From NCBI RefSeq assembly GCF_003986935.1, contig NZ_RJZE01000002.1, forward strand, positions 186,001-250,000: 64,000 nucleotides of DNA, given 5' to 3'. The stretch comes from Paraburkholderia kururiensis JCM 10599 = LMG 19447 (GTDB lineage Bacteria > Pseudomonadota > Gammaproteobacteria > Burkholderiales > Burkholderiaceae). The notes below the pieces were generated by a model. It saw only the letters and a program-made list of their open reading frames with translations. It ran no database searches and was not told the DNA's origin. The translations under genes and the position numbers were made by a program. Of this stretch, positions 47,163-57,816 are shown piece by piece. Each line of letters begins with the position of its first letter. Within the stretch, counting starts at the first letter, position 1.

Positions 47163-49358
47163 TCATCTGTTCGCTGCCCCGGTCCCGTCATCGTTGGGGA
47201 GCGCGAGCGTCCCCCACAGGAAGCCGAACACCAACGCGTCGTAGTGCGCGCGTTCGAGTGCGTCGCTGCCCGAACCGTGTCCTCCTGCCGTGCTTTCCAG
47301 GTACCACACGCCTGCGTGCCCCTGCGCCTGCATGCGCGCCGCCATCTTGCGCGCGTGCGCCGGATGTACGCGGTCGTCGCTGGCCGAGGTCGTGAAGAGC
47401 ACCGGCGGATACGCCACACCGGCCTTCACGTTGTGATACGGCGAGATGGCCGCGAGCGCGCGCGCCTCGGCTGGCTCGTCGGGATCGCCGTACTCGTCGA
47501 GCCATGAAGCGCCCGCGTGCAGCCGGTGATAGCGCTGCATGTCGAGCAGCGGCACCTCGCACACCACCGCGCCGAACAACTCCGGCCGCTGCACCATGCA
47601 CGCGCCGACGAGCAGCCCGCCATTGCTGTCGCCCTGAATGCCGAGCTGTTTCGGTGTCGTCACGCCGTCTGCGACCAGCTGTTGCGCGACGGCGATGAAA
47701 TCGTCGAACGAACGTTGACGACGCGTGCGTTGCGCGGCCGTGTGCCAGGCAGGGCCATACTCGCCGCCGCCGCGAATATGGGCGATCGCGTAGACGCCGC
47801 CGCGTTCCAGCCAGCCGATGCCGGGCCCCACGAGATAGTGCGGCGTGAACGGAATCGCAAAGCCGCCATAGCCGGTGAGCAGGCAAGGCTGCGGCGATGG
47901 CGTGTCGCCTTCGAGCACGCCGCGCGGTCCAATGATCGTGTACGGCACGCGCGTGCCGTCTTTCGACACGGCGTGTCCGTGCTTCACGACGAGCGGCGTA
48001 GCGTCGAACTGCGTGGGCCAGCGGTCGATGCGCTCCCAGTTCGCGAGATCATTCGCGGCGAGGTCCGCGAGCCCGTACTCGGGCGGCTGCAGATAATCGT
48101 CGACGTCTACATAGACTTCGTCGTCGAGCGTCTCTTCCACGGGCGAGATATCGACCTGCGCGGTGCCGCTCGCCGCGCTCGCCGCGCTCGCCGCAAACGG
48201 CCGCGACTGCCACGTCCACGCCCCGCTCTCGCCATCTTGCGAGGCAAGCCACAGCATGGTGCGGCTACGCACGTCGTCGAGCCAGGACACGATCAGATAG
48301 TGGCGCGTGTGCGTCCATTCGCATGCGGAGGTCACGGGCGTCGGCGTGAAGAGCGAGACGAAGTCACGCCGGCCTGAGAGAAACGCGTCCTCGCGGATCG
48401 CCAGCAGCGATCCGCCGGCATACAGCGCGCCCTCGCAGTGCCAGTCGAGCCGCGGTTCGAGCAGCAGCCACCCCTGCCACGCGCCCACAGCGACGTGCGC
48501 AGGCACCTCGTAACGCTGCCAGGTTCCGCTCGCGTCGAGCCAGAACGTATGCGAGTCGAAGAAGTCCACGCCGCGTACCACCTCGTGACGGTGTTCGACA
48601 GGATCGTAGTCGGCCTCCACGCTCACGTCGTCGAACGCGCCGCGAAACACGACAGGCGCCTCGGCGAGCGGCGAGCCGCGCTGCCACCGGCGCACTTCGC
48701 GCGGGTACCCCGAACGCGTGAGCGCACCGCGCGCACGGTCCCCACGATCCCAACCGACGTAGACCGAATCGCGGTCGATCCACGTCACCGTATGCTTGCC
48801 CTCGCTTTCGATCGCGAAGCCACCCTCGACGAACCTGCGCCGCTCGATGTCGAACTCGCGCACGACGGTGGCGTCCGCCCCGCCCGGCGAGAGCGCAATC
48901 AACGCGCGGTCGCCGTCGGGATAGAGAATCTCGATGTCCGCGCACACCCACGGCACGCCCTCTTCGGCGCCCAGTGCATCGAAATCGAGCAGCGTCTGCC
49001 ATTGCGGTGCGCGGTTGCGCCAGCTCGCCCACGAGGTGCGTCGCCACAGTCCCTTCGGGTGTGCGTCGTCTTCCCAGAGGTCGTAGGCCCAATCTTTCCA
49101 GCGCGTGGGAATGACGGGCCGCTCGCGCGGCAGATAAGCCTGTGCGAGGCGCGCAGCGAGCGCCTCGAACGAGGCGCCGGTTTGCCAGGCGGCATGCGTG
49201 CGCGCGTTCTGCTCGTTCACCCAGGCGAGCGCGGCGGAGTCGTCGAGGTCTTCGAGAAAACGAAAGGGATCGGGCTGGCGAGGCCACGGGGAAACACGCG
49301 CGGTGCGCGTGCTGCTAGCCGGAGAACCCCGGCCGCGCCGGGAAGAAGATGCGGGCAT
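47163..49358 (-). CDS. Prolyl oligopeptidase family serine peptidase (S9A)
   Basis: This 731-residue peptidase has an N-terminal segment and beta-propeller (about residues 20-480) and a C-terminal alpha/beta-hydrolase domain. The triad is visible: nucleophile S578 in GIQGDSNGGLLVG, aspartate in SASDDRVHP (about 661-662) and histidine in TAGGHGSG (694). No signal peptide is evident, so it is probably cytosolic. Substrates would be short proline-containing peptides. I chose ATG 49358 (MPASSSRRGRGSPASS); further upstream the frame enters the ntrC 3' end. A run of Ala-Ser repeats (FAASAASAASG) lies in the propeller. Confidence 0.9.
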   Translation of the reverse strand: MPASSSRRGRGSPASSTRTARVSPWPRQPDPFRFLEDLDDSAALAWVNEQNARTHAAWQTGASFEALAARLAQAYLPRERPVIPTRWKDWAYDLWEDDAHPKGLWRRTSWASWRNRAPQWQTLLDFDALGAEEGVPWVCADIEILYPDGDRALIALSPGGADATVVREFDIERRRFVEGGFAIESEGKHTVTWIDRDSVYVGWDRGDRARGALTRSGYPREVRRWQRGSPLAEAPVVFRGAFDDVSVEADYDPVEHRHEVVRGVDFFDSHTFWLDASGTWQRYEVPAHVAVGAWQGWLLLEPRLDWHCEGALYAGGSLLAIREDAFLSGRRDFVSLFTPTPVTSACEWTHTRHYLIVSWLDDVRSRTMLWLASQDGESGAWTWQSRPFAASAASAASGTAQVDISPVEETLDDEVYVDVDDYLQPPEYGLADLAANDLANWERIDRWPTQFDATPLVVKHGHAVSKDGTRVPYTIIGPRGVLEGDTPSPQPCLLTGYGGFAIPFTPHYLVGPGIGWLERGGVYAIAHIRGGGEYGPAWHTAAQRTRRQRSFDDFIAVAQQLVADGVTTPKQLGIQGDSNGGLLVGACMVQRPELFGAVVCEVPLLDMQRYHRLHAGASWLDEYGDPDEPAEARALAAISPYHNVKAGVAYPPVLFTTSASDDRVHPAHARKMAARMQAQGHAGVWYLESTAGGHGSGSDALERAHYDALVFGFLWGTLALPNDDGTGAANR

Positions 49359-49405
49359 GATCGGCTGAATGTATTCGACAGCGTCGATTATGCCCGCGGG
49401 CGCCG

Positions 49406-50920
<1,515 letters not shown>

Positions 50921-50953
50921 AGGGTCCGTAGAAGTCTTGGGATGCTTGCGGTA

Positions 50954-52096
50954 TCAGTAGTCGAGCGGCAGCAGGATCTGAAACTCGGTGTGGCCCGGCC
51001 GGCTCTCCACTTCGATCAGACCTTCATGCTGCTGCACGAAGGTCTGCGCGAGCGTGAGACCGAGACCGCTGCCGTCTTCGCGCCCCGACACGAGCGGATA
51101 GAAGATGCGGTCGCGAATCTCTTCGGGAATGCCAGGACCGTTGTCGATGATATGCAAGTCCAGTGCCAGCTTGCACAGGCGCTTGGCGACGGTCACCTTG
51201 CGCGCCACGCGCGTGCGCAGCTCGATGCGCGCGTCGCCCTGCGAGATGCGTTCGCGCAGCGCTTCGGCCGCATTGCGCACGATGTTGAGCACGGCCTGGA
51301 TCAACTGCTCCTTGTCGCCGCGCAGGTCGGGCACGCTCACGTCATAGTCGCGCTCGATCGTGAGGCCGCGCGGAAACTCCGCGAGAATCACGGCGCGCAC
51401 GCGCTCGCACACTTCGTGAATGTTGACGTCGCCCACGATGTGCGGATGACGGTGCGGTTCGAGCAGCCGGTCCACGAGCGTCTGCAGGCGGTCCGATTCC
51501 TTGATCACCACTTGCGTGTACTCGCGCAGTTCGTCGCGCTCGCGCGCGCCCAGCTCGAATTCGAGCAACTGCGCCGCGCCGCGAATGCCGCCGAGCGGAT
51601 TCTTGATCTCGTGCGCGAGATTGCGGATCAACTGCTTGTTGACCGAAGTGAGGTCGTGAATGCGCTCTTCGCGGTCGGTGCGCAGATGCCGCTCGTTTTC
51701 GAAGAGTTCGAGCAGCACGTAGTCTGGCGCGCTTTCCAGAAAGCCCACGATCGCATGCACGTGCAGCGGCTCGTGACCGGCGCGTTCGAGCACCGCGTCG
51801 AGATGCGTCGCGTGGAACTTGTGTTCGGCGATGGACGCAATGGTGGCGATCAGCTCGTCCGCATTCGAAAAGATGTCGGGCCACGCCATCTGCGTGAGCT
51901 GACGGCGCGAGAGATCGAGCATCGCCTCGGCCGAGGGATTTGCGAAAGCGACGCGCAGCGTGCGCTTGTCGAGCACGAGCACCACCGTAGGCAGTGCTTC
52001 GAAGCCGGGCAGGAGCCCCGACTCGACGAGCTGCGTATCTTCCGACAGGGCTTCGGCGTGCCCTTTTCTTGCCTTGATCAGATTCTTCAGAACCAT
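50954..52096 (-). CDS. ntrB: Nitrogen sensor kinase NtrB (GlnL)
   Basis: This soluble kinase/phosphatase controls NtrC according to PII status. The protein has 380 residues, with no membrane helices. An N-terminal PAS domain (about 30-135) is followed by the H-box NLAHEIKNPLGGIRGAAQLL (H162) and the ATPase boxes NIVRNAAEAL, DNGPGIP and DGSGLGLTLAQTF. The start at 52096 gives MVLKNLIKARKGHAEAL. The PAS plus DHp arrangement and its place between glnA and ntrC support the assignment. Confidence 0.96.
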   Translation of the reverse strand: MVLKNLIKARKGHAEALSEDTQLVESGLLPGFEALPTVVLVLDKRTLRVAFANPSAEAMLDLSRRQLTQMAWPDIFSNADELIATIASIAEHKFHATHLDAVLERAGHEPLHVHAIVGFLESAPDYVLLELFENERHLRTDREERIHDLTSVNKQLIRNLAHEIKNPLGGIRGAAQLLEFELGARERDELREYTQVVIKESDRLQTLVDRLLEPHRHPHIVGDVNIHEVCERVRAVILAEFPRGLTIERDYDVSVPDLRGDKEQLIQAVLNIVRNAAEALRERISQGDARIELRTRVARKVTVAKRLCKLALDLHIIDNGPGIPEEIRDRIFYPLVSGREDGSGLGLTLAQTFVQQHEGLIEVESRPGHTEFQILLPLDY

Positions 52097-52199
52097 GTTT
52101 CAGTCTGGCCGCGAGGAGGCAATGCGCTGATGAGGGTAGTCATCTGTCTGCCGGGTCGCGAGCGGTGCGCCGATGAGCGTCTGACCCGCCGCGTCCAAC

Positions 52200-52228
52200 G
52201 AAAAAGGGACGGCACCGCCGTCCCTTCG
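52200..52228 (-). terminator. Terminator between glnA and ntrB
   Basis: On the minus strand AAGGGACGGC and GCCGTCCCTT form a 10-bp stem with a 3-nt loop, followed by TTTTTCG. It separates the highly expressed glnA from ntrBC, which would then depend on read-through or a separate promoter in 52097-52199. Confidence 0.88.
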
Positions 52229-52297
52229 TAACCCATCGTGAACGTCGGACAGACGCTTCGCTGCCGCTGCTGCTGGCAAGCGAAGCGCCATTGCCGC

Positions 52298-53713
52298 TTA
52301 CAGCGAGTAGTACATCTCGAATTCGATCGGGTGCGTGGTCATGCGCAAGCGTTGCAACTCGCCTTCCTTCAGTTCCAGGTACGCATCCAGCATCGAATCC
52401 GTGAACACGCCACCGCGCGTCAGGAACTCGCGATCCTTGTCGAGTGCTTCGAGCGCCTGGTCGAGGCCCGCGCACACGGTCGGGATCTTTGCGTCTTCTT
52501 CCGGCGGCAGGTCGTACAGGTTCTTGTCCGCGGCTTCGCCCGGGTGAATCTTGTTCTGCACGCCGTCGAGGCCGGCCATCATCAGCGCCGAGAACGCGAA
52601 GTACGGGTTGGCCATCGGGTCCGGGAAGCGCGTTTCGATACGGCGGCCCTTCGGGTTCGACACGTGCGGAATGCGGATCGAGGCCGAGCGGTTACGCGCC
52701 GAGTAGGCGAGCTTCACCGGTGCTTCGAAGTGCGGCACGAGACGCTTGTACGAGTTCGTCGTCGGGTTCGTGATGGCGTTCAGCGCGCGAGCGTGCTTGA
52801 TGATGCCGCCGATGTAGAACAGCGCGAATTCCGACAGGCCGGCGTAGCCGTTGCCTGCGAACAGGTTCTGACCGTCCTTCCAGATCGACTGGTGCACGTG
52901 CATGCCCGAGCCGTTGTCGCCCACCACGGGCTTCGGCATGAACGTCGCCGTCTTGCCGTACGTGTGCGCCACGTTCTGCACGATGTACTTGAGCTTCTGC
53001 GTCCAGTCCGCGCGCTGCACGAGCGTCGAGAACTTGGTGCCGATTTCGTTCTGGCCCTGGCCCGCCACTTCGTGGTGGTGCACTTCGACCGGCACGCCGA
53101 TCTGCTCGAGCAACAAACACATTTCCGAGCGGATGTCCTGGAACGAATCGACCGGCGCGACCGGGAAGTAGCCGCCCTTCACGCCCGGACGGTGGCCCGT
53201 GTTGCCGCCTTCGAATTCCTTCGACGACGACCACGGCGCTTCTTCCGAGCCGATCTTCACGAAGCAGCCCGACATGTCCGTGTTCCACTGGACCGAGTCG
53301 AAAATGAAGAATTCGGGTTCCGGACCGAAGAAGGCGGTGTCGCCCAGGCCCGTGCTCTTCAGGTACGCTTCGGCGCGCTTCGCGAGCGAACGCGGGTCGC
53401 GCTCGTAGCCCTTGCCGTCGGCCGGTTCGATCACGTCGCAGGTCAAGACGAGCGTGGATTCTTCGTAGAACGGGTCGATGAACGCCGTATCGGCATCAGG
53501 CACGAGCAGCATGTCCGAAGCCTCAATGCCCTTCCAGCCGGCAATCGACGAACCGTCAAACGCATGGCCGCTTTCGAACTTGTCCTCGTCGAATGCCGAC
53601 ACCGGCACGGACACGTGCTGCTCCTTGCCGCGCGTATCGGTGAAACGGAAGTCGACAAACTTGACGTCTTCGTCCTTGACGAGTTGCATGACGTCGGCCA
53701 CGGATTTACTCAT
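52298..53713 (-). CDS. glnA: Glutamine synthetase type I
   Basis: This enzyme forms glutamine from glutamate, ammonia and ATP, the main ammonia-assimilation route. The 471-residue subunit is the dodecameric GSI-beta type. Family motifs are [46 protein letters not shown] and [18 protein letters not shown]. The adenylylation tyrosine is in NLYDLPPEE (Y400). The start at 53713 gives [19 protein letters not shown]. It is the first gene of glnA-ntrB-ntrC. Confidence 0.98.
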   Translation of the reverse strand: MSKSVADVMQLVKDEDVKFVDFRFTDTRGKEQHVSVPVSAFDEDKFESGHAFDGSSIAGWKGIEASDMLLVPDADTAFIDPFYEESTLVLTCDVIEPADGKGYERDPRSLAKRAEAYLKSTGLGDTAFFGPEPEFFIFDSVQWNTDMSGCFVKIGSEEAPWSSSKEFEGGNTGHRPGVKGGYFPVAPVDSFQDIRSEMCLLLEQIGVPVEVHHHEVAGQGQNEIGTKFSTLVQRADWTQKLKYIVQNVAHTYGKTATFMPKPVVGDNGSGMHVHQSIWKDGQNLFAGNGYAGLSEFALFYIGGIIKHARALNAITNPTTNSYKRLVPHFEAPVKLAYSARNRSASIRIPHVSNPKGRRIETRFPDPMANPYFAFSALMMAGLDGVQNKIHPGEAADKNLYDLPPEEDAKIPTVCAGLDQALEALDKDREFLTRGGVFTDSMLDAYLELKEGELQRLRMTTHPIEFEMYYSL

Positions 53714-53838
53714 AACCTATCTCCTGATTAACGAATTCGGCGGGTTTCGCCGCCGCCCCAATCTAGCGGACCGGCCTTGACACGTCCACCGCGTTTTTCG
53801 CGGAACGGCGCGACCCCGGTGGCCGATCGATCGGGGCG

Positions 53839-53844
53839 ATTATA
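53839..53844 (-). promoter_or_regulatory. Sigma70-like -10 abutting the glnA sigma54 promoter
   Basis: On the minus strand TATAAT directly follows the sigma54 -12 element. The -35 region (near 53862-53867) is poor, so basal use is uncertain. Confidence 0.35.
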
Positions 53845-53860
53845 AGCAGCTTCCATGCCA
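53845..53860 (-). promoter_or_regulatory. Sigma54 promoter of glnA
   Basis: On the minus strand TGGCATGGAAGCTGCT matches the -24/-12 consensus TGGCAY-N5-YTGCW with the correct GG-N10-GC spacing. The expected start is near 53834, about 120 nt before the ATG. Confidence 0.75.
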
Positions 53861-53960
53861 TACGTGCGCCAGCCTGGCACCCCGCCCCGCCCGGCGCGCG
53901 CTGTCGCGGGGAATTCAGGCGCAGTGACGAGGCACGGTGTGCCGGTCAGCACACCTCATC

Positions 53961-53975
53961 GCACCAATAAAGTGC
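53961..53975. promoter_or_regulatory. NtrC-binding site upstream of glnA
   Basis: GCACCAATAAAGTGC has the GCAC-N7-GTGC symmetry of NtrC sites. It lies about 130 bp upstream of the predicted sigma54 start, a normal enhancer distance. Confidence 0.65.
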
Positions 53976-54028
53976 ATTCCACCTGCCATCCACCCGTCTC
54001 CGTTCAATTATGGTGCATCGCGGCCTTT

Positions 54029-54046
54029 TTGCACCTTCATTGGGCG
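54029..54046. promoter_or_regulatory. Possible second, degenerate NtrC site
   Basis: TTGCACCTTCATTGGGCG keeps one good half-site and a degraded second half. The rest of the 507-bp glnA/rhodanese spacer (53714-54220) shows no gene; GGCACGGTGTGCC at 53931-53943 is a short palindrome of unknown role. Confidence 0.35.
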
Positions 54047-54220
54047 CCCCTTTGCGCGAGGCGCTGACCGCCGATAGCCGTGGTCGTCGAATCTGCGTCA
54101 TCGGGTCGCGTCCACGGTTCGTTGTGAGGGTTGCTGCTGCGCCCGGGCAAGCCCGATGTCTCGCGCCGCGCCCCCGCGCTAGAATGCTTTTTTGATCCCG
54201 ATACGAGGAGACTGGCCGTC

Positions 54221-54685
54221 ATGAGCACGCTCGAACAGTTGTACAGAGAGGCCGAGAAGCGCCGTGTCGCAAACCAGCTGCCCTACGCGGGCGCGCTGTC
54301 GCCCGCTGAAGCGTTCGAGCTTCTGCAGCTCGATTCCCGCGCCCGGCTCGTCGACGTGCGTACGCGCGCCGAGCTGGACTGGGTAGGCCGGCCCGTGATT
54401 GGCGACGGCCAGTACGCGCACATCGAATGGACCCGCTACCCCGGCGGCATCCCCAATCCCGAATTCCTCGACCAGCTTCGCGCTTCAGTTGCGCCCGACA
54501 CGCCCGTGCTGTTCCTCTGCCGCAGCGCCGCGCGCTCGAAGCTCGCCGCCATCGAGGCCGCCAAGTCCGGCTATACGCAGGCTTTCGATCTGCTGGAAGG
54601 ATTTGAAGGCGACAAGGACGGCCAGGGACATCGCAAGACGGTGTCGGGCTGGTGCTTCCGGGGGTTGCCGTGGATCGGCGCCTGA
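54221..54685 (+). CDS. Rhodanese-like domain protein
   Basis: This 154-residue single-domain rhodanese has the active-site loop LFLCRSAARSKLAA, with the persulfide-forming cysteine, and the N-terminal ARLVDVRTRAELDWVG motif. The six-residue CRSAAR loop fits a sulfurtransferase rather than an arsenate reductase or Cdc25-type loop. The acceptor is unknown. The start at 54221 gives MSTLEQLYREAEKRR, preceded by CGAGGAGAC. It is divergent from glnA. Confidence 0.9.
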   Translation: MSTLEQLYREAEKRRVANQLPYAGALSPAEAFELLQLDSRARLVDVRTRAELDWVGRPVIGDGQYAHIEWTRYPGGIPNPEFLDQLRASVAPDTPVLFLCRSAARSKLAAIEAAKSGYTQAFDLLEGFEGDKDGQGHRKTVSGWCFRGLPWIGA

Positions 54686-54751
54686 CTGGCACACGATTGC
54701 CACCTGACCGGCGCCTGATGGGCGCTTAATCCGCTTCCGGCCGCCTGTCAG

Positions 54752-55576
54752 TCAATCGGCCGCCTTCCCGTTTTCTGCGGGCGGCTCGACGATGTCCCCG
54801 CCCAGCTGATGCACGCCTTCGCGCAGCTTCACGAACGCTGCCGCGACGGCCTCGGGCTCGCCCTTCACGCCCAGATCGATGTGCCGGCGCGCGTAGATGC
54901 CGCCGCGCGTCGCGTCGCCCACGCTGGGCAGGCTGAACACGCGCACGCCCGGGAAATCATGCTCGATCTGCTCCATGAGCGGCGTCAGCGTGGATTCGGG
55001 CAACTCGAACACGATCAACGACTTCTCCGCATGCGGCGTGGCGTGATGCAGATGCGCGTACTTCGTGTCCAGCACCCACTCGATCATCGGCCACGCCATG
55101 ACGGGAAAGCCCGGCACGAAGTGATGGTCGCCCACCGAAAAGCCCGGAATCTTGTTGTAGCCGTTCGGAATGATCGACGCGCCGCGCGGAAAAGTGCCCA
55201 TGTTCAGCCGATGGCGGTTTTCCGGCGAGTCGAGGTCGATCGGGCCGGGGCCACTGTGCATATCGCGGATGCGCTCCTGGATCAGCGCCTTCGCCTCGGG
55301 ATGCAGTTCGAGCGGCACGCCGAGCGCTGCGGCCGCGCACTGGCGTGTGTGGTCGTCCGGCGTCGCGCCGATGCCGCCCGTCGAAAACACGATGTCACCC
55401 GAAGCGAAACTGCGTCGCAGCGTCTCGGTGATGCGCTCGCGCTCGTCGCCCACGTATTGCGCCCACGCGAGCGAAAGCCCGCGCGCGCTCAGGAGTTCGA
55501 TGACTTTCGGCAGGTGCTTGTCGCTGCGCCGGCCCGACAGAATCTCGTCGCCGATGATGATCAAACCAAATGCCAT
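54752..55576 (-). CDS. MoaB/CinA-type molybdopterin-binding domain protein
   Basis: This 274-residue protein begins MAFGLIIIGDEILSGRRSDKHL, the start of a MoCF/CinA N-terminal domain. It also has FSTGGIGATPDDHTRQCAAAALG and GFPVMAWPMIEWVLD. It lacks the C-terminal CinA nicotinamide-nucleotide amidase domain, so it is not a full CinA. It may act on ADP-ribose/nucleotide-like substrates or be a molybdopterin-binding protein. It lies 34 bp after the EI24-type gene on the same strand. Confidence 0.88.
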   Translation of the reverse strand: MAFGLIIIGDEILSGRRSDKHLPKVIELLSARGLSLAWAQYVGDERERITETLRRSFASGDIVFSTGGIGATPDDHTRQCAAAALGVPLELHPEAKALIQERIRDMHSGPGPIDLDSPENRHRLNMGTFPRGASIIPNGYNKIPGFSVGDHHFVPGFPVMAWPMIEWVLDTKYAHLHHATPHAEKSLIVFELPESTLTPLMEQIEHDFPGVRVFSLPSVGDATRGGIYARRHIDLGVKGEPEAVAAAFVKLREGVHQLGGDIVEPPAENGKAAD

Positions 55577-55610
55577 TGCCGCCTCTCGATGAAGGGGAGA
55601 AAGGCCCGCG

Positions 55611-56441
55611 TCAGGAAACCGCGACCGGGGCGCTGCCACCGCCAGGCTCTTCGGCGCGCATGTGTTGCAGCGCGCGCAGGCAGTAGTAGCCGAACCACAG
55701 CGCAGTGAACACGAGGATGAACGAATAGATCCAGATGGTCACCGCCGTGACGACGGGAAAGAACACGATAAGCCACGCCGACCAGACCCACAGCAGCGTG
55801 GGCACCGAGCCGAGCAGCCCGCTCGCAATGCCGATGGAAAGCAGCGGCAGCCGGTAGCGGCGCACCAGCGCGCGGCGCTCGTCGCGGCTCGCGTGCAGCG
55901 CGAGGGCGTCGTAGGTCATGACGCGATAGGTGAGCCAGCCCCACAGGAGCGGCGGAATCAACGCGAAGAACGGCGGCACGAGCCACAGCGGCAGCGTCAC
56001 GACGAGCAACACGATGCACACGACCGTGGTCCACAGCGAATACGCGAGGCTGCCGAACCAGGTGCCGCCGCGGCGCATTTCGAGGTTCGCGAACTGGCGC
56101 CGCGACAGATGGCGGATCACGGCCGGCATGGAAAGCGTCGCGATCAGGAGCAGCACGGTGAGCACGATGAGCGGTATCGCCATGGCGATCACGATGAACG
56201 GCGCCACCACCGTGTGGAGCGACGCAAAGCCCAGCCAGTTGAACAGATCGTAGAGCGTGGACGTGAACGACCAGCTTTCGAGCCAGACGCGCGTGGCGTC
56301 GATGAGCGGCTGCCAGAACAGATAGAGCACCGTGCCCCAGACCACGGCCGCCACCGCGAACGGCACGAACGTGAGCACCAGCATGACGGGATGGAAAACG
56401 CTGGAAAGCGCGCGGCCGAAGGAACGCAGCAGATCATTCAT
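55611..56441 (-). CDS. EI24-domain inner-membrane protein
   Basis: This 276-residue polytopic protein starts MNDLLRSFGRALSSVFHPVML. It has about six hydrophobic segments, including paired helices before and after the loop MRRGGTWFGSLAYSLW. The organisation and the loop fit the EI24/CysZ-like family, which includes sulfate permeases. I see no residue that would prove sulfate transport. It sits between the MoaB-domain gene and the hydroxylase gene, all on minus. Confidence 0.8.
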   Translation of the reverse strand: MNDLLRSFGRALSSVFHPVMLVLTFVPFAVAAVVWGTVLYLFWQPLIDATRVWLESWSFTSTLYDLFNWLGFASLHTVVAPFIVIAMAIPLIVLTVLLLIATLSMPAVIRHLSRRQFANLEMRRGGTWFGSLAYSLWTTVVCIVLLVVTLPLWLVPPFFALIPPLLWGWLTYRVMTYDALALHASRDERRALVRRYRLPLLSIGIASGLLGSVPTLLWVWSAWLIVFFPVVTAVTIWIYSFILVFTALWFGYYCLRALQHMRAEEPGGGSAPVAVS

Positions 56442-56594
56442 GCGGACAGGAGGCCGGTGGGGCAAACCCGGCGCGTAGGGAGAATGGGAAAGGGAGAACA
56501 GCAGAGAGGATAAACCACGCCGAGGTCGGTCCGCCGACGTGCGGCCGTCCGCCCAGGATGGCGCACCGGCGGCGCCCCGCTGGTCGAGGCGCGC

Positions 56595-57590
56595 TCAAAC
56601 GGCCGCGCCGTCCCCCGACGATGCGCGCTTCGGCGCCAGCCGTCGCGCAATGCGCACGAAAGCGAGCCAGTGCTGCTCGAAGAAGCCGTCGCCGTAGCGC
56701 TCGCCTTCAAGCTGATCGCGAATGCCCGTGGGCTCGATCGCGCGGTTCCACGACGCGCTGCCGAACAGCATGTCCCACCACGGGAACAGCACGCCGAAGT
56801 TGCAGCCATACGTGAGCCCCTCGTGGCCGTAACCGATGGCGTGATGGCGCCGGTGGAACGACGGACTCACGATCACGCGTTCCAGCACCCGCCCGAAATC
56901 GACGCGGATATTGGCGTGCTGCACGCTCTGCGCGAAATTGGTCAGCGCCACCAGCACCACGAACTGCACGGGCGGCACGCCGATGGCGAGCGCGATCAGC
57001 GCGAAGAAACAGGCCTGGAGCAGGTCGTCGAGCAGGTGGTTGCGGTCGTCGCACCAGAGCGACATCTTGCGCTGGCTGTGATGCACCGCGTGCAGTTCCC
57101 ACCATATGCCGAAGCGGTGTTCCCAGCGGTGATACCAGTAGCCCGCGAAGTCGAGCACCACGAGATAGATCGCGAACGTGACGAGCGGCTGGGTCGTGAC
57201 GCCCGGCCAGAGGTTGTCGAAGTCGATGTTCGAGATGTTGTGCAGCCGCAGCCACGCCTGGAGATGGTCGAAAAGCGGCTGCAGCGTGAAGAAGAAAAAG
57301 AGGTTCATCACGCCGAGCCGCACGATCCACGTGTAGATCACGTCCACACCCACGCCCTTGCGGTTCTCCCACTTCTCGGCCGGACGCAGCGCTTCGAGCG
57401 GACGCAGCACCGCGTACATCGCGAGCACCTCGAGCACGCCGACGATCACCCAGTAAAGGCTATCGTACGTGTCCTCGTCGTAGTCCATGAGGTTGAAGCG
57501 GAACAGCAGCGGCTGCACGACGTCGACATACAGCAGCGTCTGGATGGCCGAGATGAAGCTGTCGAGGGAAGAAGTGATCAGGTGAAACAT
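56595..57590 (-). CDS. Fatty acid hydroxylase / sterol desaturase family protein
   Basis: This 331-residue integral-membrane di-iron enzyme has the three histidine boxes HRWEH (154-158), HAVHH (167-171) and HRRHH (246-250), plus a further HxxxH-like element, between four or five membrane helices. Bacterial members hydroxylate or desaturate fatty acids, lipid A acyl chains, hopanoids or carotenoids; the substrate here is not evident. The start at 57590 gives MFHLITSSLDSFISAIQ. Confidence 0.9.
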   Translation of the reverse strand: MFHLITSSLDSFISAIQTLLYVDVVQPLLFRFNLMDYDEDTYDSLYWVIVGVLEVLAMYAVLRPLEALRPAEKWENRKGVGVDVIYTWIVRLGVMNLFFFFTLQPLFDHLQAWLRLHNISNIDFDNLWPGVTTQPLVTFAIYLVVLDFAGYWYHRWEHRFGIWWELHAVHHSQRKMSLWCDDRNHLLDDLLQACFFALIALAIGVPPVQFVVLVALTNFAQSVQHANIRVDFGRVLERVIVSPSFHRRHHAIGYGHEGLTYGCNFGVLFPWWDMLFGSASWNRAIEPTGIRDQLEGERYGDGFFEQHWLAFVRIARRLAPKRASSGDGAAV

Positions 57591-57740
57591 GGTTTCCGTT
57601 TTCGCTCAGCGGGACGCCGCTGGGACGCATTCCGCCCGGTCGAGTTCCGCTGGGTTCTGCTGGTTTCTTCGCCGACGTCCGCTACCGGGCTCCGCTGCTG
57701 ACTGCCGCTTGCAGGGCCGGAGCCGCGTGCGGCGCCCGAC

Positions 57741-57800
57741 GCCGCCTCATGCCGCCTCATGCCGCCTCATGCCGCCTCACGCCGCCTCACGCCGCCTCAA
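57741..57800. repeat. Tandem 10-bp repeat, six units
   Basis: Six contiguous copies of GCCGCCTCAT (last three with C or A at the end) fill the spacer between the hydroxylase start and the beta-propeller stop (57817). The period of 10 equals about one helical turn. Confidence 0.92.
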
Positions 57801-57816
57801 GCGGCATCAGGTTCCC

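Noticed and set aside
53931-53943. GGCACGGTGTGCC as a third NtrC site
   Set aside because: The GCAC and GTGC halves are only 3 bp apart, whereas NtrC sites need 7.
54752-55576. Full-length CinA
   Set aside because: Only the MoaB-like N-terminal domain is present; the amidase domain is missing and the frame ends cleanly at 274 residues.
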